Source of the DNA: Azospirillum halopraeferens DSM 3675
GTDB taxonomy: Bacteria; Pseudomonadota; Alphaproteobacteria; Azospirillales; Azospirillaceae
Reading direction: 5' to 3'
DNA length: 64,000 nucleotides
Assembly: GCF_000429625.1 (NCBI RefSeq)
Contig: NZ_AUCF01000016.1
Location: forward strand, 91,118 to 155,117
Each line of letters starts with the position of its first letter. Position 1 is the stretch's first letter. A model generated the notes under the pieces. That model ran no database searches. It had not been told where the DNA came from and saw only the letters and a list, made by a program, of their open reading frames with translations. The position numbers were made by a program, and so were the translations under genes. Positions 23,888-32,512 of the stretch are shown piece by piece.

Positions 23888-24359
23888 GAGGAGCGTCGAG
23901 CATGCCCGCGATCCCGCGGACAGGGGCGGTGTCGGTGGAACCCGGAAGCGGCGCGTCGACCCGGATGCCGCGGCGGATGTCGTCGAGCGCCGCCCCGCTA
24001 TCGCCTGACTGACGCGGAGAGGGACACGCGCTGCTCGTGAAGCAGGCAGCACTGACCGAGCGCTCGGCGGCGCGGGTGGAAGGCTCTCGACGGCATCACC
24101 GGGTACGGCCGGCTGCTCGTCCCGGCCATCCGATCAAGGAGAGGCTTCCACAATTGAATGCGACGTGGAGGCTGCCGTACCGCGCCACCGCCCCGTCCAC
24201 GAACCGCCGGAGGTCGGATTCCCGCCGGACGCCCGCCCGATCGCGGAGGTGCCGCCGGCGCCTGATCGCTCATCCACGGCTTCGCCCATCGGCTGCCGGA
24301 CGGCAAGGTCGGGCCGTCGGCCTTCCCGGCCTCCGGACGAGCGGTCCGATGCCGCCGGG
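23888..24359. other. Gene-free gap of about 470 bp
   Basis: It lies between the sensor gene and the convergent kinase gene. Only short open frames occur. A 36-codon frame at 23902-24012 has a GAGGAG upstream but no recognisable product. No repeat, terminator with T-tract, or remnant of a known gene could be identified. Confidence 0.5.
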
Positions 24360-26330
24360 TCACTCCCGGCCGGCGGCGGGCAGCCGGATCGTCACGGCGG
24401 TGCCGCCGCCGTCACGGTCGTCCAGGGACAGGCTGCCGCCGTGGCGGACGACGATGGCCCTGGCCAGGTACAGGCCGAGCCCGGTCCCCGGCACCGCCGT
24501 GACGTTCGACGCGCGGAAATAGCGCCGGAACAGGTTCTCCCGATCCGCCGCGGGAACGCCGCAGCCGCGGTCGAGGATGCGCACCTCCAGGCGGTCGGGA
24601 GCGCCGCCGATCTTCACCTCGATGGGCGATGGCGGCGGCGAGTATTTGGCCGCGTTGTCGAGCACGGCGCTGAACACCATGCGCAGCATCGTCGCGTCAC
24701 CGTCAATGCTCGGCGGCGGCGTCCCGATCCGCACGCGGATGGTCCGGGCGTGCAGCAGGCGATGGTGCTGCACCACATCCTCGATCATGGCCATCGGGTC
24801 GAAGGGGGCTGTGTGCAGGACCAGCCCCGTTTCGTCCAGCCGGTCCTCGGCGAAGCACGCGTCGATGAGCCCCAGCAGCCGGCGCACGTTGGCCCGGATG
24901 TTGTCGAGCCGGCGCCGGGCATCATCGGCCAACGGCTGCACCAGCAGCGGAAGGACCTGCGCCGCGCCGTCGATCACCGCCAGGGGCGTCTTGAACTCGT
25001 GCGCGGCCATGCGGATGAACTGCCGCAGCCGCTGGCGCGCCGCCTGCTCGGCGACCAGCGCTTCCTCGGTGCGGGCGTTGGCTTCGGTCAGTTCGCGGGT
25101 GCGGCGGGCGACCAGGGTTTCCAGGCGGACGCGCATCTGGTCGGCCACCGCCAGCGCGAAGCCGATCAGCAGGGTGGCGAGGCCCATGGTAAACAGCTCG
25201 CGCACCCATCCCCGCCACGGCAGCAACTCCGGCGCCCACCGGTTGAAGGCCACCAGGTGCAGCGAGGTCAGCACCAGGAACGGCCCCATGGCCAGCAGCA
25301 GCGACCCGCGTTCCCGCCCGCCGACGCCGCGCTGCAAAAGCATGAGCCAGAGCGAGATCGCCGCCACGGCGAAGAACGTGACGGTGAGGCCGGTCAGCAG
25401 GCGGTGCGGCAGCATCACCATCAGGGCGAGGTTGGCGGCGGTCATCGCCGCCACCACACGATGGAGCCGGCGGTGAACCACCGGACGATGCTCGGGCAGA
25501 TCGAGATAGGTGGCAACGAACAGAGGCAGGCAGTACAAGCCGAGGACGCCGCCGCCTTCGAGAATCCACCAGTCGGCATTGTCGGCCCAGGACAGGCCGT
25601 AGGCGCGGTTGAGCCCGGAGCCGAAGACGGACGTCGCCAGGATGCCGAGGGCGGCGCCGAAGGCGTAGCCGTACAGCCGGATGCGCAGCAACAGCCAGTG
25701 CGCCCCGAACAGCAGCGCCACGCTGGCCATCGATCCGGCCAGTGGGGCATGCATGCGGAGCATCTCCGCCTCATGCCGCATCTGGGCCAGGGCCGTGCGC
25801 AGAACCGGCGTCATCACCAGGGCGAAGCGCGACCGGATGGACAGGTACAGGGTCATCTCTCGGCCCGCGAAGGGGGTCAGGTCCACCCGGTCCTGGATCT
25901 CCCCCGCCGGCACGGCGTCGACGGCGAGCCCCCGCACCGCGTGCAGCAGCACCGCGCCGTCGTCGCCGACCAGGTGGATGTCCGCGCGCGCGATCAGCAG
26001 GGTTTCGATGGCCAGCAGCCAGCGGTCGGCTGCCGCGGCGTCGCGCAGGTCGAGACGGACTCGCCCCCACAGGGCGCCGGTCGTCTGGCCGAACGACGAG
26101 GGTCCTTCGGCCAGCGGGCGGAACCCACCGCCGCCGCCCCGTTCCGGCGCGACGTCGTCAAGGGACAGCACCCCGTCGGGGTCGAACAGCACCTCCAGGG
26201 CGGGGACCAGGGCCACCACGTCCGTCGCTCCCGGTCCGGCCGCGACCGTCACGGCGGCGGCGGCGGCAGGACGGGACCACAGGCCGGAGACCGCAATCAG
26301 GAATATGGCAACGAGGACGGCAATCTTCAC
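24360..26330 (-). CDS. 7TMR-DISM sensor histidine kinase
   Basis: This is a 656-residue kinase with a signal peptide (to about residue 25). A 7TMR-DISMED2-like extracellular domain (about 40-170, FGQTTGALWGRVRLDL) precedes seven membrane helices (about 198-395). After a short coiled region (LETLVARRTRELTEANARTEEAL) come the H box MAAHEFKTPLAVID with His444, N box DNAAKYS, and G boxes DRGCGVP and GTGLGLYLARA. DISM receptors often sense small carbon compounds or sugars. It is divergent from the response regulator at 26515, its probable partner. Confidence 0.9.
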   Translation of the reverse strand: MKIAVLVAIFLIAVSGLWSRPAAAAAVTVAAGPGATDVVALVPALEVLFDPDGVLSLDDVAPERGGGGGFRPLAEGPSSFGQTTGALWGRVRLDLRDAAAADRWLLAIETLLIARADIHLVGDDGAVLLHAVRGLAVDAVPAGEIQDRVDLTPFAGREMTLYLSIRSRFALVMTPVLRTALAQMRHEAEMLRMHAPLAGSMASVALLFGAHWLLLRIRLYGYAFGAALGILATSVFGSGLNRAYGLSWADNADWWILEGGGVLGLYCLPLFVATYLDLPEHRPVVHRRLHRVVAAMTAANLALMVMLPHRLLTGLTVTFFAVAAISLWLMLLQRGVGGRERGSLLLAMGPFLVLTSLHLVAFNRWAPELLPWRGWVRELFTMGLATLLIGFALAVADQMRVRLETLVARRTRELTEANARTEEALVAEQAARQRLRQFIRMAAHEFKTPLAVIDGAAQVLPLLVQPLADDARRRLDNIRANVRRLLGLIDACFAEDRLDETGLVLHTAPFDPMAMIEDVVQHHRLLHARTIRVRIGTPPPSIDGDATMLRMVFSAVLDNAAKYSPPPSPIEVKIGGAPDRLEVRILDRGCGVPAADRENLFRRYFRASNVTAVPGTGLGLYLARAIVVRHGGSLSLDDRDGGGTAVTIRLPAAGRE

Positions 26331-26409
26331 GCGAACCTTCCCACGGGACCCGGTCGGCCGCAGGAGAAGAAGTCAATCCCGACCTTCGGTCAAGTGTCAG
26401 GACACCGGC

Positions 26410-26429
26410 GTTTCAAAGCGTTTCAATAA
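26410..26429. promoter_or_regulatory. Tandem direct repeat, candidate response-regulator box
   Basis: GTTTCAAAGC at 26410-26419 is followed directly by GTTTCAATAA. Two GTTTCA half-sites one helical turn apart is the geometry of OmpR/PhoP-type binding sites. It lies 80 bp upstream of the kinase start and about 85 bp before the regulator start. Autoregulation of the divergent pair is inferred. Confidence 0.5.
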
Positions 26430-26514
26430 CGCGAAAATATCGCTTTGACGAAAGCGGTCGCCATGGCCCATACGTCGGAGAGAGCGGTGGGAACCGGGAA
26501 CGGGCGGAGCAACC

Positions 26515-27207
26515 ATGGCGCGGATCGCCGTCGTCGAGGATGAAGCAGCGCTGCGGGAAGATCTGGCCCTGTACCTGCAGGCCGAGGGGCACGAAGTGCA
26601 CCAGGCGGGGTGCGGCGCCGATCTCGATACCGTGCTCGCCGAAGGCGCCGACATTGTCGTGCTGGACGTCAACCTGCCGGGGGAGTCCGGGTTCGAGATC
26701 GCCGCGCGCCTGCGCGCCACCTCCGATCTCGGCATCATCATGCTGACGGCCCGCCGCATGGAGGATGACCGGTTGACCGGGCTGGATGCCGGGGCGGACA
26801 TCTACCTGTCGAAGCCCGTGAGCTTCCGTGAACTGGCAGCCCATGTCCGCGCCCTCGGTCGCCGTTTGGGGTCCGTGCCGGTCGCGGAATCCGGTGCGGT
26901 GCCGCCACCGTGCTGGCGGCTGGACCGGACGGGCTGGTCCCTGGTGGCGCCCTCGGGCACCACCATCCGCCTGACCAAGCTGGAGATGCGCTTCCTGCTG
27001 CGTCTGGCCGACAGCCCGGAGACGCCGGTGGACCGCCACACCCTGTCCCTCGCCGTTTACGGCACGTCCCTGGACCACGACAGCCGGGCCCTGGATGCGC
27101 TGGTGCGCCGCCTGAAGACCAAGGTCGAGCGGGCGTGCGGCACCGCCCTGCCGGTGCAGGCCCTGTACGCCTCCGGCTATGTGTTCTCCGCGATCCTGCT
27201 GCCGTAG
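26515..27207 (+). CDS. OmpR-family response regulator, partner of the DISM kinase
   Basis: This is a 230-residue regulator. The receiver has VVEDEAAL, phosphoacceptor Asp51 (VVLDVNLPGESG), MLTARR and LSKPVSF. The winged-helix domain (about 135-228) has TTIRLTKLEMRFLLRLADSPETPVDRH and a final VQALYASGYVFSA. It is divergent from the kinase across about 185 bp that contain a candidate OmpR-type box. Confidence 0.9.
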   Translation: MARIAVVEDEAALREDLALYLQAEGHEVHQAGCGADLDTVLAEGADIVVLDVNLPGESGFEIAARLRATSDLGIIMLTARRMEDDRLTGLDAGADIYLSKPVSFRELAAHVRALGRRLGSVPVAESGAVPPPCWRLDRTGWSLVAPSGTTIRLTKLEMRFLLRLADSPETPVDRHTLSLAVYGTSLDHDSRALDALVRRLKTKVERACGTALPVQALYASGYVFSAILLP

Positions 27208-27220
27208 CCCGTTACCGGCA

Positions 27221-27559
27221 TCAGGCCAGGGGGTGCGGGTTGGGGTCGCCGAATTCGGCGACCAACTGCTGATAGGCCTCTGCCCGGGCCCGCTCGTAGC
27301 GGCGGTCGAGCTGGCGGCGCGAAACGCCGGCCGGCTCCAGGTGCCGGTGCAGGTCGTCGAGCAGCGCCCCGTCGGCGGTGGTCGCCACCGCCTCGGCCAG
27401 AGTACCGGGATCGGGCGCGCCGCCCCCGGCGGGAAGCCGGGACCGCGCCCAATCGGCCAGCAGGCGCATGGTGCGCGCCCGGTGGCGGAACCGGAACGCG
27501 TCAAGCCGGGCGCACTCGTGCTCCTGCTTTTTCAGCAGCGCCCCGTGAAGATCGAACAT
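27221..27559 (-). CDS. Hypothetical 112-residue protein
   Basis: Start chosen at MFDLHGALLKKQEHECARLD; a longer in-frame start at 27622 would add Arg/Ser/Asp-rich residues. The protein is charged and helical (RFRHRARTMRLLADWARSRL; RRYERARAEAYQQLVAEFGDPN) with no membrane segment. No domain is recognised. It is convergent with the response regulator, with 13 bp between stops. Confidence 0.55.
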   Translation of the reverse strand: MFDLHGALLKKQEHECARLDAFRFRHRARTMRLLADWARSRLPAGGGAPDPGTLAEAVATTADGALLDDLHRHLEPAGVSRRQLDRRYERARAEAYQQLVAEFGDPNPHPLA

Positions 27560-27640
27560 GGGCCGGCTCGTGTCGTCGTGTTCGGTCCCGACAGTATCCC
27601 GTGAGCGAGAGGGCGCCGTCAATCCGACGTCGTATGATGC

Positions 27641-27710
27641 GGCTTCCGGCAGATCCGCAGGATCTGTTGGAAGCCGTCGAACCCGACAGATGAAGGCCGC
27701 CGGCCTTCAT
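27641..27710 (+). repeat. Bipartite palindromic intergenic element, copy 3
   Basis: GGCTTCC (27641-27647) pairs with GGAAGCC (27669-27675), enclosing an inner CAGATCC-GCA-GGATCTG. The linker GTCGAACCCGACAG follows, then ATGAAGGCC-GCC-GGCCTTCAT (27690-27710, perfect 9-bp arms). The linker and overall plan match copies 1 and 2 while the stems differ in sequence but stay paired. It is followed by a CATACGGT...ACCGTATG hairpin (27720-27753). Confidence 0.65.
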
Positions 27711-27788
27711 TGAAAGGGGCATACGGTAGAAGTCTTCAGGGGGAAACCGTATGACGCGAGGGCTCGCCCCCTCCCCCGGAGCCGGGCG

Positions 27789-28142
27789 TCAGGCTTCGAC
27801 GAGGACGTCGAAACCGCCGAAGATCACCCGCTTCCCGTCGAAGGGCATGGGGTTGACGTCGGCCCGGACACGCGGATCGGCCATTACCGTCTTCATGCCC
27901 TCGTCGCGGACGGCGCGGGACGGCCAAAGGACCCATGAGAAGATGACCGTCTCGTCGTCGCGCCGCTTCACCGCCATGGGAAAGGACGTGATCTCGCCCT
28001 CCGGTACGTCGTCCCCCCAGCACTCGACCACCTGAAGGGCGCCATTCTCCCGGAACACGGCGGCCGCGGCTTCGGCGTGCCGGCGGAACGCCTCCCGGTT
28101 GGCCGTGGGAACGGCGGCGACGAATCCATCAATGTAAGCCAT
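27789..28142 (-). CDS. DUF1428 family protein
   Basis: This is a 117-residue cytosolic protein starting MAYIDGFVAAVPTANREAFRRHA. The pattern GALQVVECWGDDVPEGEITSFPMAVKRRDDETVIFSWVLWPSR, then MPFDGKRVIFGGFDVLVEA, is that of DUF1428 (YbaA-like), a dimeric alpha-beta-barrel fold of unknown function. It is monocistronic. Confidence 0.88.
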   Translation of the reverse strand: MAYIDGFVAAVPTANREAFRRHAEAAAAVFRENGALQVVECWGDDVPEGEITSFPMAVKRRDDETVIFSWVLWPSRAVRDEGMKTVMADPRVRADVNPMPFDGKRVIFGGFDVLVEA

Positions 28143-28237
28143 GGCGTGCTCTCCCTCTCCGGCTGCCGCCCCGCAGCGGAGCGGTCGGCTTATAGGTTGA
28201 TATCAACGCATTTGCCGCCGATCAACCGCCGTCGCCC

Positions 28238-29551
28238 TCATGGAAGGGCGGCGGACACGGGCTGGCCGGTGAACGGGTTCCAGCCGCGCGCGGCCAGCGC
28301 CGCCCAGGCGGTGGCCCCCAGGTGAGGCCAGCGGTGATAGTGGAAGTCGTCGGTGGTGCTGTCCGGCCCGATGGCGAGTCCGGTGGTGATGCGCGGCCGG
28401 TCCGCCGCCCACACATAGCCGCCGGGACTGACGTGTGCCGCCACCAGCCGCAGCCGACGGTCCGCCTCGGCCGCGCGTCCCAGCATCCGGTAGACCAGCG
28501 CCGCCTGCGCCGTGCCTTCCAGCCAGACACCGTCGCGGTCGTCGTTGAAGTCGAAGCCGTCGCCCACCCCATGGGCGCGCTCGGCATGGTCCATGGCCCG
28601 CCGCCACGCCGCCGGGGCGTCGCGAAGCAGCAGCGGCCAGAGCTGGGCATCCAGCCCCGATGCCGCATGGCTGACCGTCACCCCGTCGGGGGCCGTGCCG
28701 ATGGGAAAGCCCCCCTCGCCGGCCCGCCACACCGCATCGAGGAAGGAGCGCGCCTCCGCCTCCCGCTCCGTCCAGGGGCCGGGGTGGCCGGTGCGGGCCA
28801 GCCAGCCGAAAACGGCGGCCGCGTCGGCGTTGTGCTCGGTCGATTTCCAGGTGAGCGGCCGGGCCGACCCGTCGAAGCCGTGCAGGCCGCCGATGAAGCC
28901 ACCGGGCCCGCGCGGGTCGCGGGCGTTGGCGGCGATCCAGCCGGCCAGCCGGGCGGCGCCCTCCAGGAACGCGGTGTCGCCGGTGCCCTCGTGCAGGGTC
29001 AACAGGGCCAGAGCCGCCCAGGCGACGTTGCCGGTGGCGGTGCCCACCTGGTAGGGGTCCTCCGCCCAGCGGTTCGCCGCGGCGTCCCACCACCCCATGG
29101 GCGGAACCGGCCGGTCCGGCTGGGGTCCGGCGCGGTAGGCGTTGCGCAGACGGCCGGTCTCCCCGGTGCGATCATCCGTCGCGGCGGCCAGCAAGGCGGC
29201 GCCGATCCGCACCGCCGCCGCCGGTCGCTCACAGGCGACCAGGGCGATCGCCGCCAGGGCGTTGTCGTAGCTGAAGGCGGCCGAGCGCAGGGCCGGCTCG
29301 CCCGGTTCCCCCTGCCCATCCGGTCCGTCGAAGCTGCGCAGGAAGACCGGCCCGTCGCCGGGGGCGCCGTCCACCCGCGCCGCCAGCGCGGCGCAGGTCT
29401 GCTCCGCAAGCGGTGACCCGGCGCCCGGCAGCCCGTCTGCCGCCACCGCGGACCCCGCTGCACCGGCAAGGATCAGGGCGACAACCGCCGGACGACCGAA
29501 CCGCGTCCATCCGCCCGTCCGCCGCCGACCCTTTCCTTGCGCACTCCTCAC
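28238..29551 (-). CDS. Secreted six-hairpin (alpha/alpha-toroid) glycosidase-like protein
   Basis: This is a 437-residue protein, GTG start after GGAAGGAAC. An N-terminal Arg-rich segment and hydrophobic signal (VVALILAGAAGSAVAADG) indicate export. The mature part has repeated helical-hairpin motifs (AAFSYDNALAAIALV; GNVAWAALALLTLHEGTGDTAFLEGA; WLARTGHPGPW; LEGTAQAALVYRMLGR), as in alpha/alpha-toroid sugar-acting proteins. No catalytic pair could be named. It lies just after the chemoreceptor gene on the same strand. The substrate is unknown. Confidence 0.55.
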   Translation of the reverse strand: MRSAQGKGRRRTGGWTRFGRPAVVALILAGAAGSAVAADGLPGAGSPLAEQTCAALAARVDGAPGDGPVFLRSFDGPDGQGEPGEPALRSAAFSYDNALAAIALVACERPAAAVRIGAALLAAATDDRTGETGRLRNAYRAGPQPDRPVPPMGWWDAAANRWAEDPYQVGTATGNVAWAALALLTLHEGTGDTAFLEGAARLAGWIAANARDPRGPGGFIGGLHGFDGSARPLTWKSTEHNADAAAVFGWLARTGHPGPWTEREAEARSFLDAVWRAGEGGFPIGTAPDGVTVSHAASGLDAQLWPLLLRDAPAAWRRAMDHAERAHGVGDGFDFNDDRDGVWLEGTAQAALVYRMLGRAAEADRRLRLVAAHVSPGGYVWAADRPRITTGLAIGPDSTTDDFHYHRWPHLGATAWAALAARGWNPFTGQPVSAALP

Positions 29552-29631
29552 GTTCCTTCCCCCTGTTTCCCGCCACCCGGCCTGCCGAAGATGGGCCGGG
29601 CCGGGCAGCGCGTCGAGGGGGGTGCGCCCGA

Positions 29632-31302
29632 TCAGGCGGCGCGGACGTGCCTCAGGAACTCCGCCACCTGCTGGCGCAGGGTGTCGAACTGCTCCGACAC
29701 GCGGCGGCTGGTGTCCAGCAGATCCTTGGCCATCTGGCTGGCGTCCACCACCTCATCGGTCACCAGGCCGATGTTGCTGGCGACCGCCTGGGTTCCCGTT
29801 GCGGCCGTGCTGGCCGCCCGGGAAATCTCCTGGGTGGCAATGCTCTGCTCCTCCACCGCGGCGGCGATGCCGGTGGCAATCTCCCGGGCGCCCTCGGCGA
29901 CCTTGGAGATGTACTTGATCTCCTCCACCGCGCGCTGGGTGGCTTCCTGGACGCCGTTGATCTGAAGGGTGATGTCCTCGGTCGCCTTGGCGGTCTGGTT
30001 GGCGAGCTGCTTGACCTCGCTGGCCACCACGGCGAACCCCTTGCCGGCGTCGCCGGCCCGCGCCGCCTCGATGGTGGCGTTCAGGGCCAGCAGATTGGTC
30101 TTGCTGGCGATGTCGTTGATCAGCTTGACGATGTGGCCGATGCGCAGAGCCTGGCTGGCGAGCGCCTCGATGGTGTGGCTGGTCTGGTCGGCGGCGTTGG
30201 CGGTGTCGCGGGCCCCCTCGACCGACTGGTTGAGGCGCTGGGCGATCTCCGACGTGGTGGCCGACAGCTCCTCGGTGGCCGAGGCGATGCTGCCCACGCT
30301 TTGCAGGGTGTGACTGGTGTCGCTGGCGATCTCCACGGCGCCCTTCTCGGCCTGCGCGATGCGGCCGGCCATCAGGCGGGCGGATTCACCCATCTCGCCC
30401 GCCGACATCAGCGCCTTGTCGACCAGGCCGGAGACGTTCGCCTCGAACTCCCCGGCCAGGCGGGTGATGAGCGCCTTGCGCTTGGCCTCGGCCTCGGCCT
30501 CCATGCGCTCCCGCTCGGCGTCGAGCTGGCGCACCTTGGCGGTGCTGTCACGGAACACCTCGACGGCGCGGGCGATGGTGCCGATCTCGTCCGTGCGCCG
30601 CAGGCACGACAGGTGGATGTTCAGGTCGTTGTCGGAAATGCGCTGCATGGCGTCCGAGATCTCGCGGGTCGGCGCGATGATCAGGGAGCGGATCACCAGG
30701 AACAGCACCGCCACCAGAACCGCCACCACGCCGATCGAGATCATGACCGAGGTGCGGGTGTTGGCGGCGATCTGCTCCATGATGGCCAGCCGGCTCCAGG
30801 CGGCGGCGACGTAGCCCACCCGTTCGTTCTGTGCGCCGGAGGTGACCGCGGCCATCACCAGCGTCTGCGTGTCGGAGGTTTGGACGACGCTGCCCGTTTC
30901 GGCCTGCGCCAGGCTCTCTTGCGCAAAGCGCGTGATCACCGCATCGTCCAGGCCGTCGCGGACATAGGAATTGAGGAGCTTGCCCGACTTGTCGAAGACC
31001 AGCACGGCGTCGAGTCCGGCGTCCGCATCGCGGGCCAGCCCGTCATAGGCGCCCCGGATGGATTCGACGCGCGCGTAACGCACCGCGGCCGACATGTTGT
31101 CGCCCAGCAGCTTCGTCACCCGGGTGAACCCCTGGTCGAACGCGCGCAGCGCGATGTCGCGCGCCTGCATCGACTGATAGGTGATGAGGCCGCCCAGGCC
31201 CAGCGCCAGCAGGATCACGACGCAGGCGATGATCTTCTGATTGATGCTCCGCATGAGGAACGAACCCCGGGGGGCCGCTCCCGCCATATCACCGACCGAC
31301 AT
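29632..31302 (-). CDS. Methyl-accepting chemotaxis protein
   Basis: This is a 556-residue chemoreceptor. The start at [15 protein letters not shown] has GAGGAA upstream; MRSINQKII at 31254 is an alternative. It has TM1 ([20 protein letters not shown]), a periplasmic sensor of about 150 residues with a Cache-like look ([31 protein letters not shown]), and TM2 ([19 protein letters not shown]). A HAMP domain and the signalling domain follow, with hairpin tip [36 protein letters not shown]. There is no C-terminal CheR pentapeptide. The ABC-type binding protein upstream could be a functional neighbour. Confidence 0.94.
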   Translation of the reverse strand: MSVGDMAGAAPRGSFLMRSINQKIIACVVILLALGLGGLITYQSMQARDIALRAFDQGFTRVTKLLGDNMSAAVRYARVESIRGAYDGLARDADAGLDAVLVFDKSGKLLNSYVRDGLDDAVITRFAQESLAQAETGSVVQTSDTQTLVMAAVTSGAQNERVGYVAAAWSRLAIMEQIAANTRTSVMISIGVVAVLVAVLFLVIRSLIIAPTREISDAMQRISDNDLNIHLSCLRRTDEIGTIARAVEVFRDSTAKVRQLDAERERMEAEAEAKRKALITRLAGEFEANVSGLVDKALMSAGEMGESARLMAGRIAQAEKGAVEIASDTSHTLQSVGSIASATEELSATTSEIAQRLNQSVEGARDTANAADQTSHTIEALASQALRIGHIVKLINDIASKTNLLALNATIEAARAGDAGKGFAVVASEVKQLANQTAKATEDITLQINGVQEATQRAVEEIKYISKVAEGAREIATGIAAAVEEQSIATQEISRAASTAATGTQAVASNIGLVTDEVVDASQMAKDLLDTSRRVSEQFDTLRQQVAEFLRHVRAA

Positions 31303-31476
31303 CTGGAGATTCCTCTTCCCATCGGGACGCCGCCGTCACCGCGGCACCGGGCGCCACACTTCAAGCCATGGCGTGCCGCAGACGCCGCAACCATGTCACC
31401 TCGCATCCGCGACCGGGAGCCACCCCGGGCGGATCGGCGTGCCCGCCCCCCGCGGGGAAGCGGGCACGCCACCGGA

Positions 31477-32250
31477 TCAGTTCATGCCGTAGGCCTGGAC
31501 CAGCTTCTCGAAGGTGCCGTCCTGCTCCAGGACCTGCAGCGCGCCTTGCCAGTCGTCGGGGTTGAGGGACGACTGCTTGTTGGCCGCGAGATAGGCCGCC
31601 GCGACCTCCTGGACCTCACCCACGGTGAGCGCGCCGTCGCCGCCGACCGCCTTCCAGTCCGCCTTGGCGAACGGGTTGGGCTGGTAGACCGCGTCGACCT
31701 TGCCGTCCTTGAGGGCCTGCATCAGTTCGCGCGAGGACTTGATCTCGACGATGTTGGTGAATTCCTTGGCCTTCAGGAAGGTGAGCGAGGCGCTCGCCTC
31801 CGTGGTGCCGACCGCCTTCAGCGCCTTGGCCGCCTCGACCGTGTTCACCGCCGGCGAGCCGGGACGGGTGACGAACGAGCGGTTCATGTCGAACACCTTG
31901 GCGAGCCAGAGGTACTTGTCCTCCCGCTGCGGCGTGCGCGTCATCGGGAAGATGATGGTGCCGGGCTTGCCGTCGGCGATCTTCACCGCCTCGCTCCACG
32001 CCATGAACTGGATCGGCGCGCTGATGCCCTGGAGCTTCAGCATCTCGGCGACGACGTCGTGGATCAGGCCCTTCCGGTCGGGCGACGACTCGTCGGTCAG
32101 CGGGGCGAAGCTCGCCGTGACCGCCTGGGTCACCTGGGCGGCCGCCGGCTGCACGCCGAACGCGCCGGCCAGGAGCACCCCGGCGGCCACGAGTCGGGCG
32201 GCGGCGCCGAACGCCGATGCCAACGGATTCCGTTCCTTGCTGCTGAACAT
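31477..32250 (-). CDS. Periplasmic solute-binding protein, family 3 (amino-acid type)
   Basis: This is a 257-residue protein with a signal peptide (LVAAGVLLAGAFGVQPAAAQ). A bilobed binding domain follows: GLIHDVVAEMLKLQG, IIFPMTRTPQRED near the hinge, SRELMQALKDGKVDAVYQP, and DWQGALQVLEQDGTFEKLVQAYGMN. No ABC permease or ATPase is adjacent, so it may act as an orphan or pass ligand to the chemoreceptor encoded 175 bp downstream (inference). Confidence 0.8.
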   Translation of the reverse strand: MFSSKERNPLASAFGAAARLVAAGVLLAGAFGVQPAAAQVTQAVTASFAPLTDESSPDRKGLIHDVVAEMLKLQGISAPIQFMAWSEAVKIADGKPGTIIFPMTRTPQREDKYLWLAKVFDMNRSFVTRPGSPAVNTVEAAKALKAVGTTEASASLTFLKAKEFTNIVEIKSSRELMQALKDGKVDAVYQPNPFAKADWKAVGGDGALTVGEVQEVAAAYLAANKQSSLNPDDWQGALQVLEQDGTFEKLVQAYGMN

Positions 32251-32485
32251 TCTTGTTCCTCACTTGACCAAAGGTTGTAATCGACGCGTAACTAACCTTC
32301 CGATACAGGCCTGCCGAAGGAAACTGGGACGGATTGACGCACCTATGACGGGCTTTTTATCCGACATACCGCGCTATGCATTGGCGGCTATGCGGAAATG
32401 CTATACTGACACGCTAGGCGCGTCAAACATGGTCGTGCCATGAGCGCAATGGTCACAGTCCGCGAGTGCCATTCATAAATAATTC

Positions 32486-32501
32486 ATGGTTTGGCAACCA
32501 T
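32486..32501 (+). promoter_or_regulatory. Small hairpin just before ribosome site
   Basis: ATGGTT-TGGC-AACCAT forms a perfect 6-bp stem ending immediately before AAGGGGG, the ribosome site of the GTG-started gene at 32513. A TATACT hexamer (about 32402) in the divergent gap is a possible -10 element. Either may be incidental. Confidence 0.3.
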
Positions 32502-32512
32502 AAGGGGGATGC

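Noticed and set aside
23902..24012. 36-codon frame after the periplasmic sensor gene with GAGGAG upstream
   Set aside because: Composition is Ser/Arg/Pro-rich without hydrophobic segments or a recognisable motif; the ribosome site alone is weak evidence.
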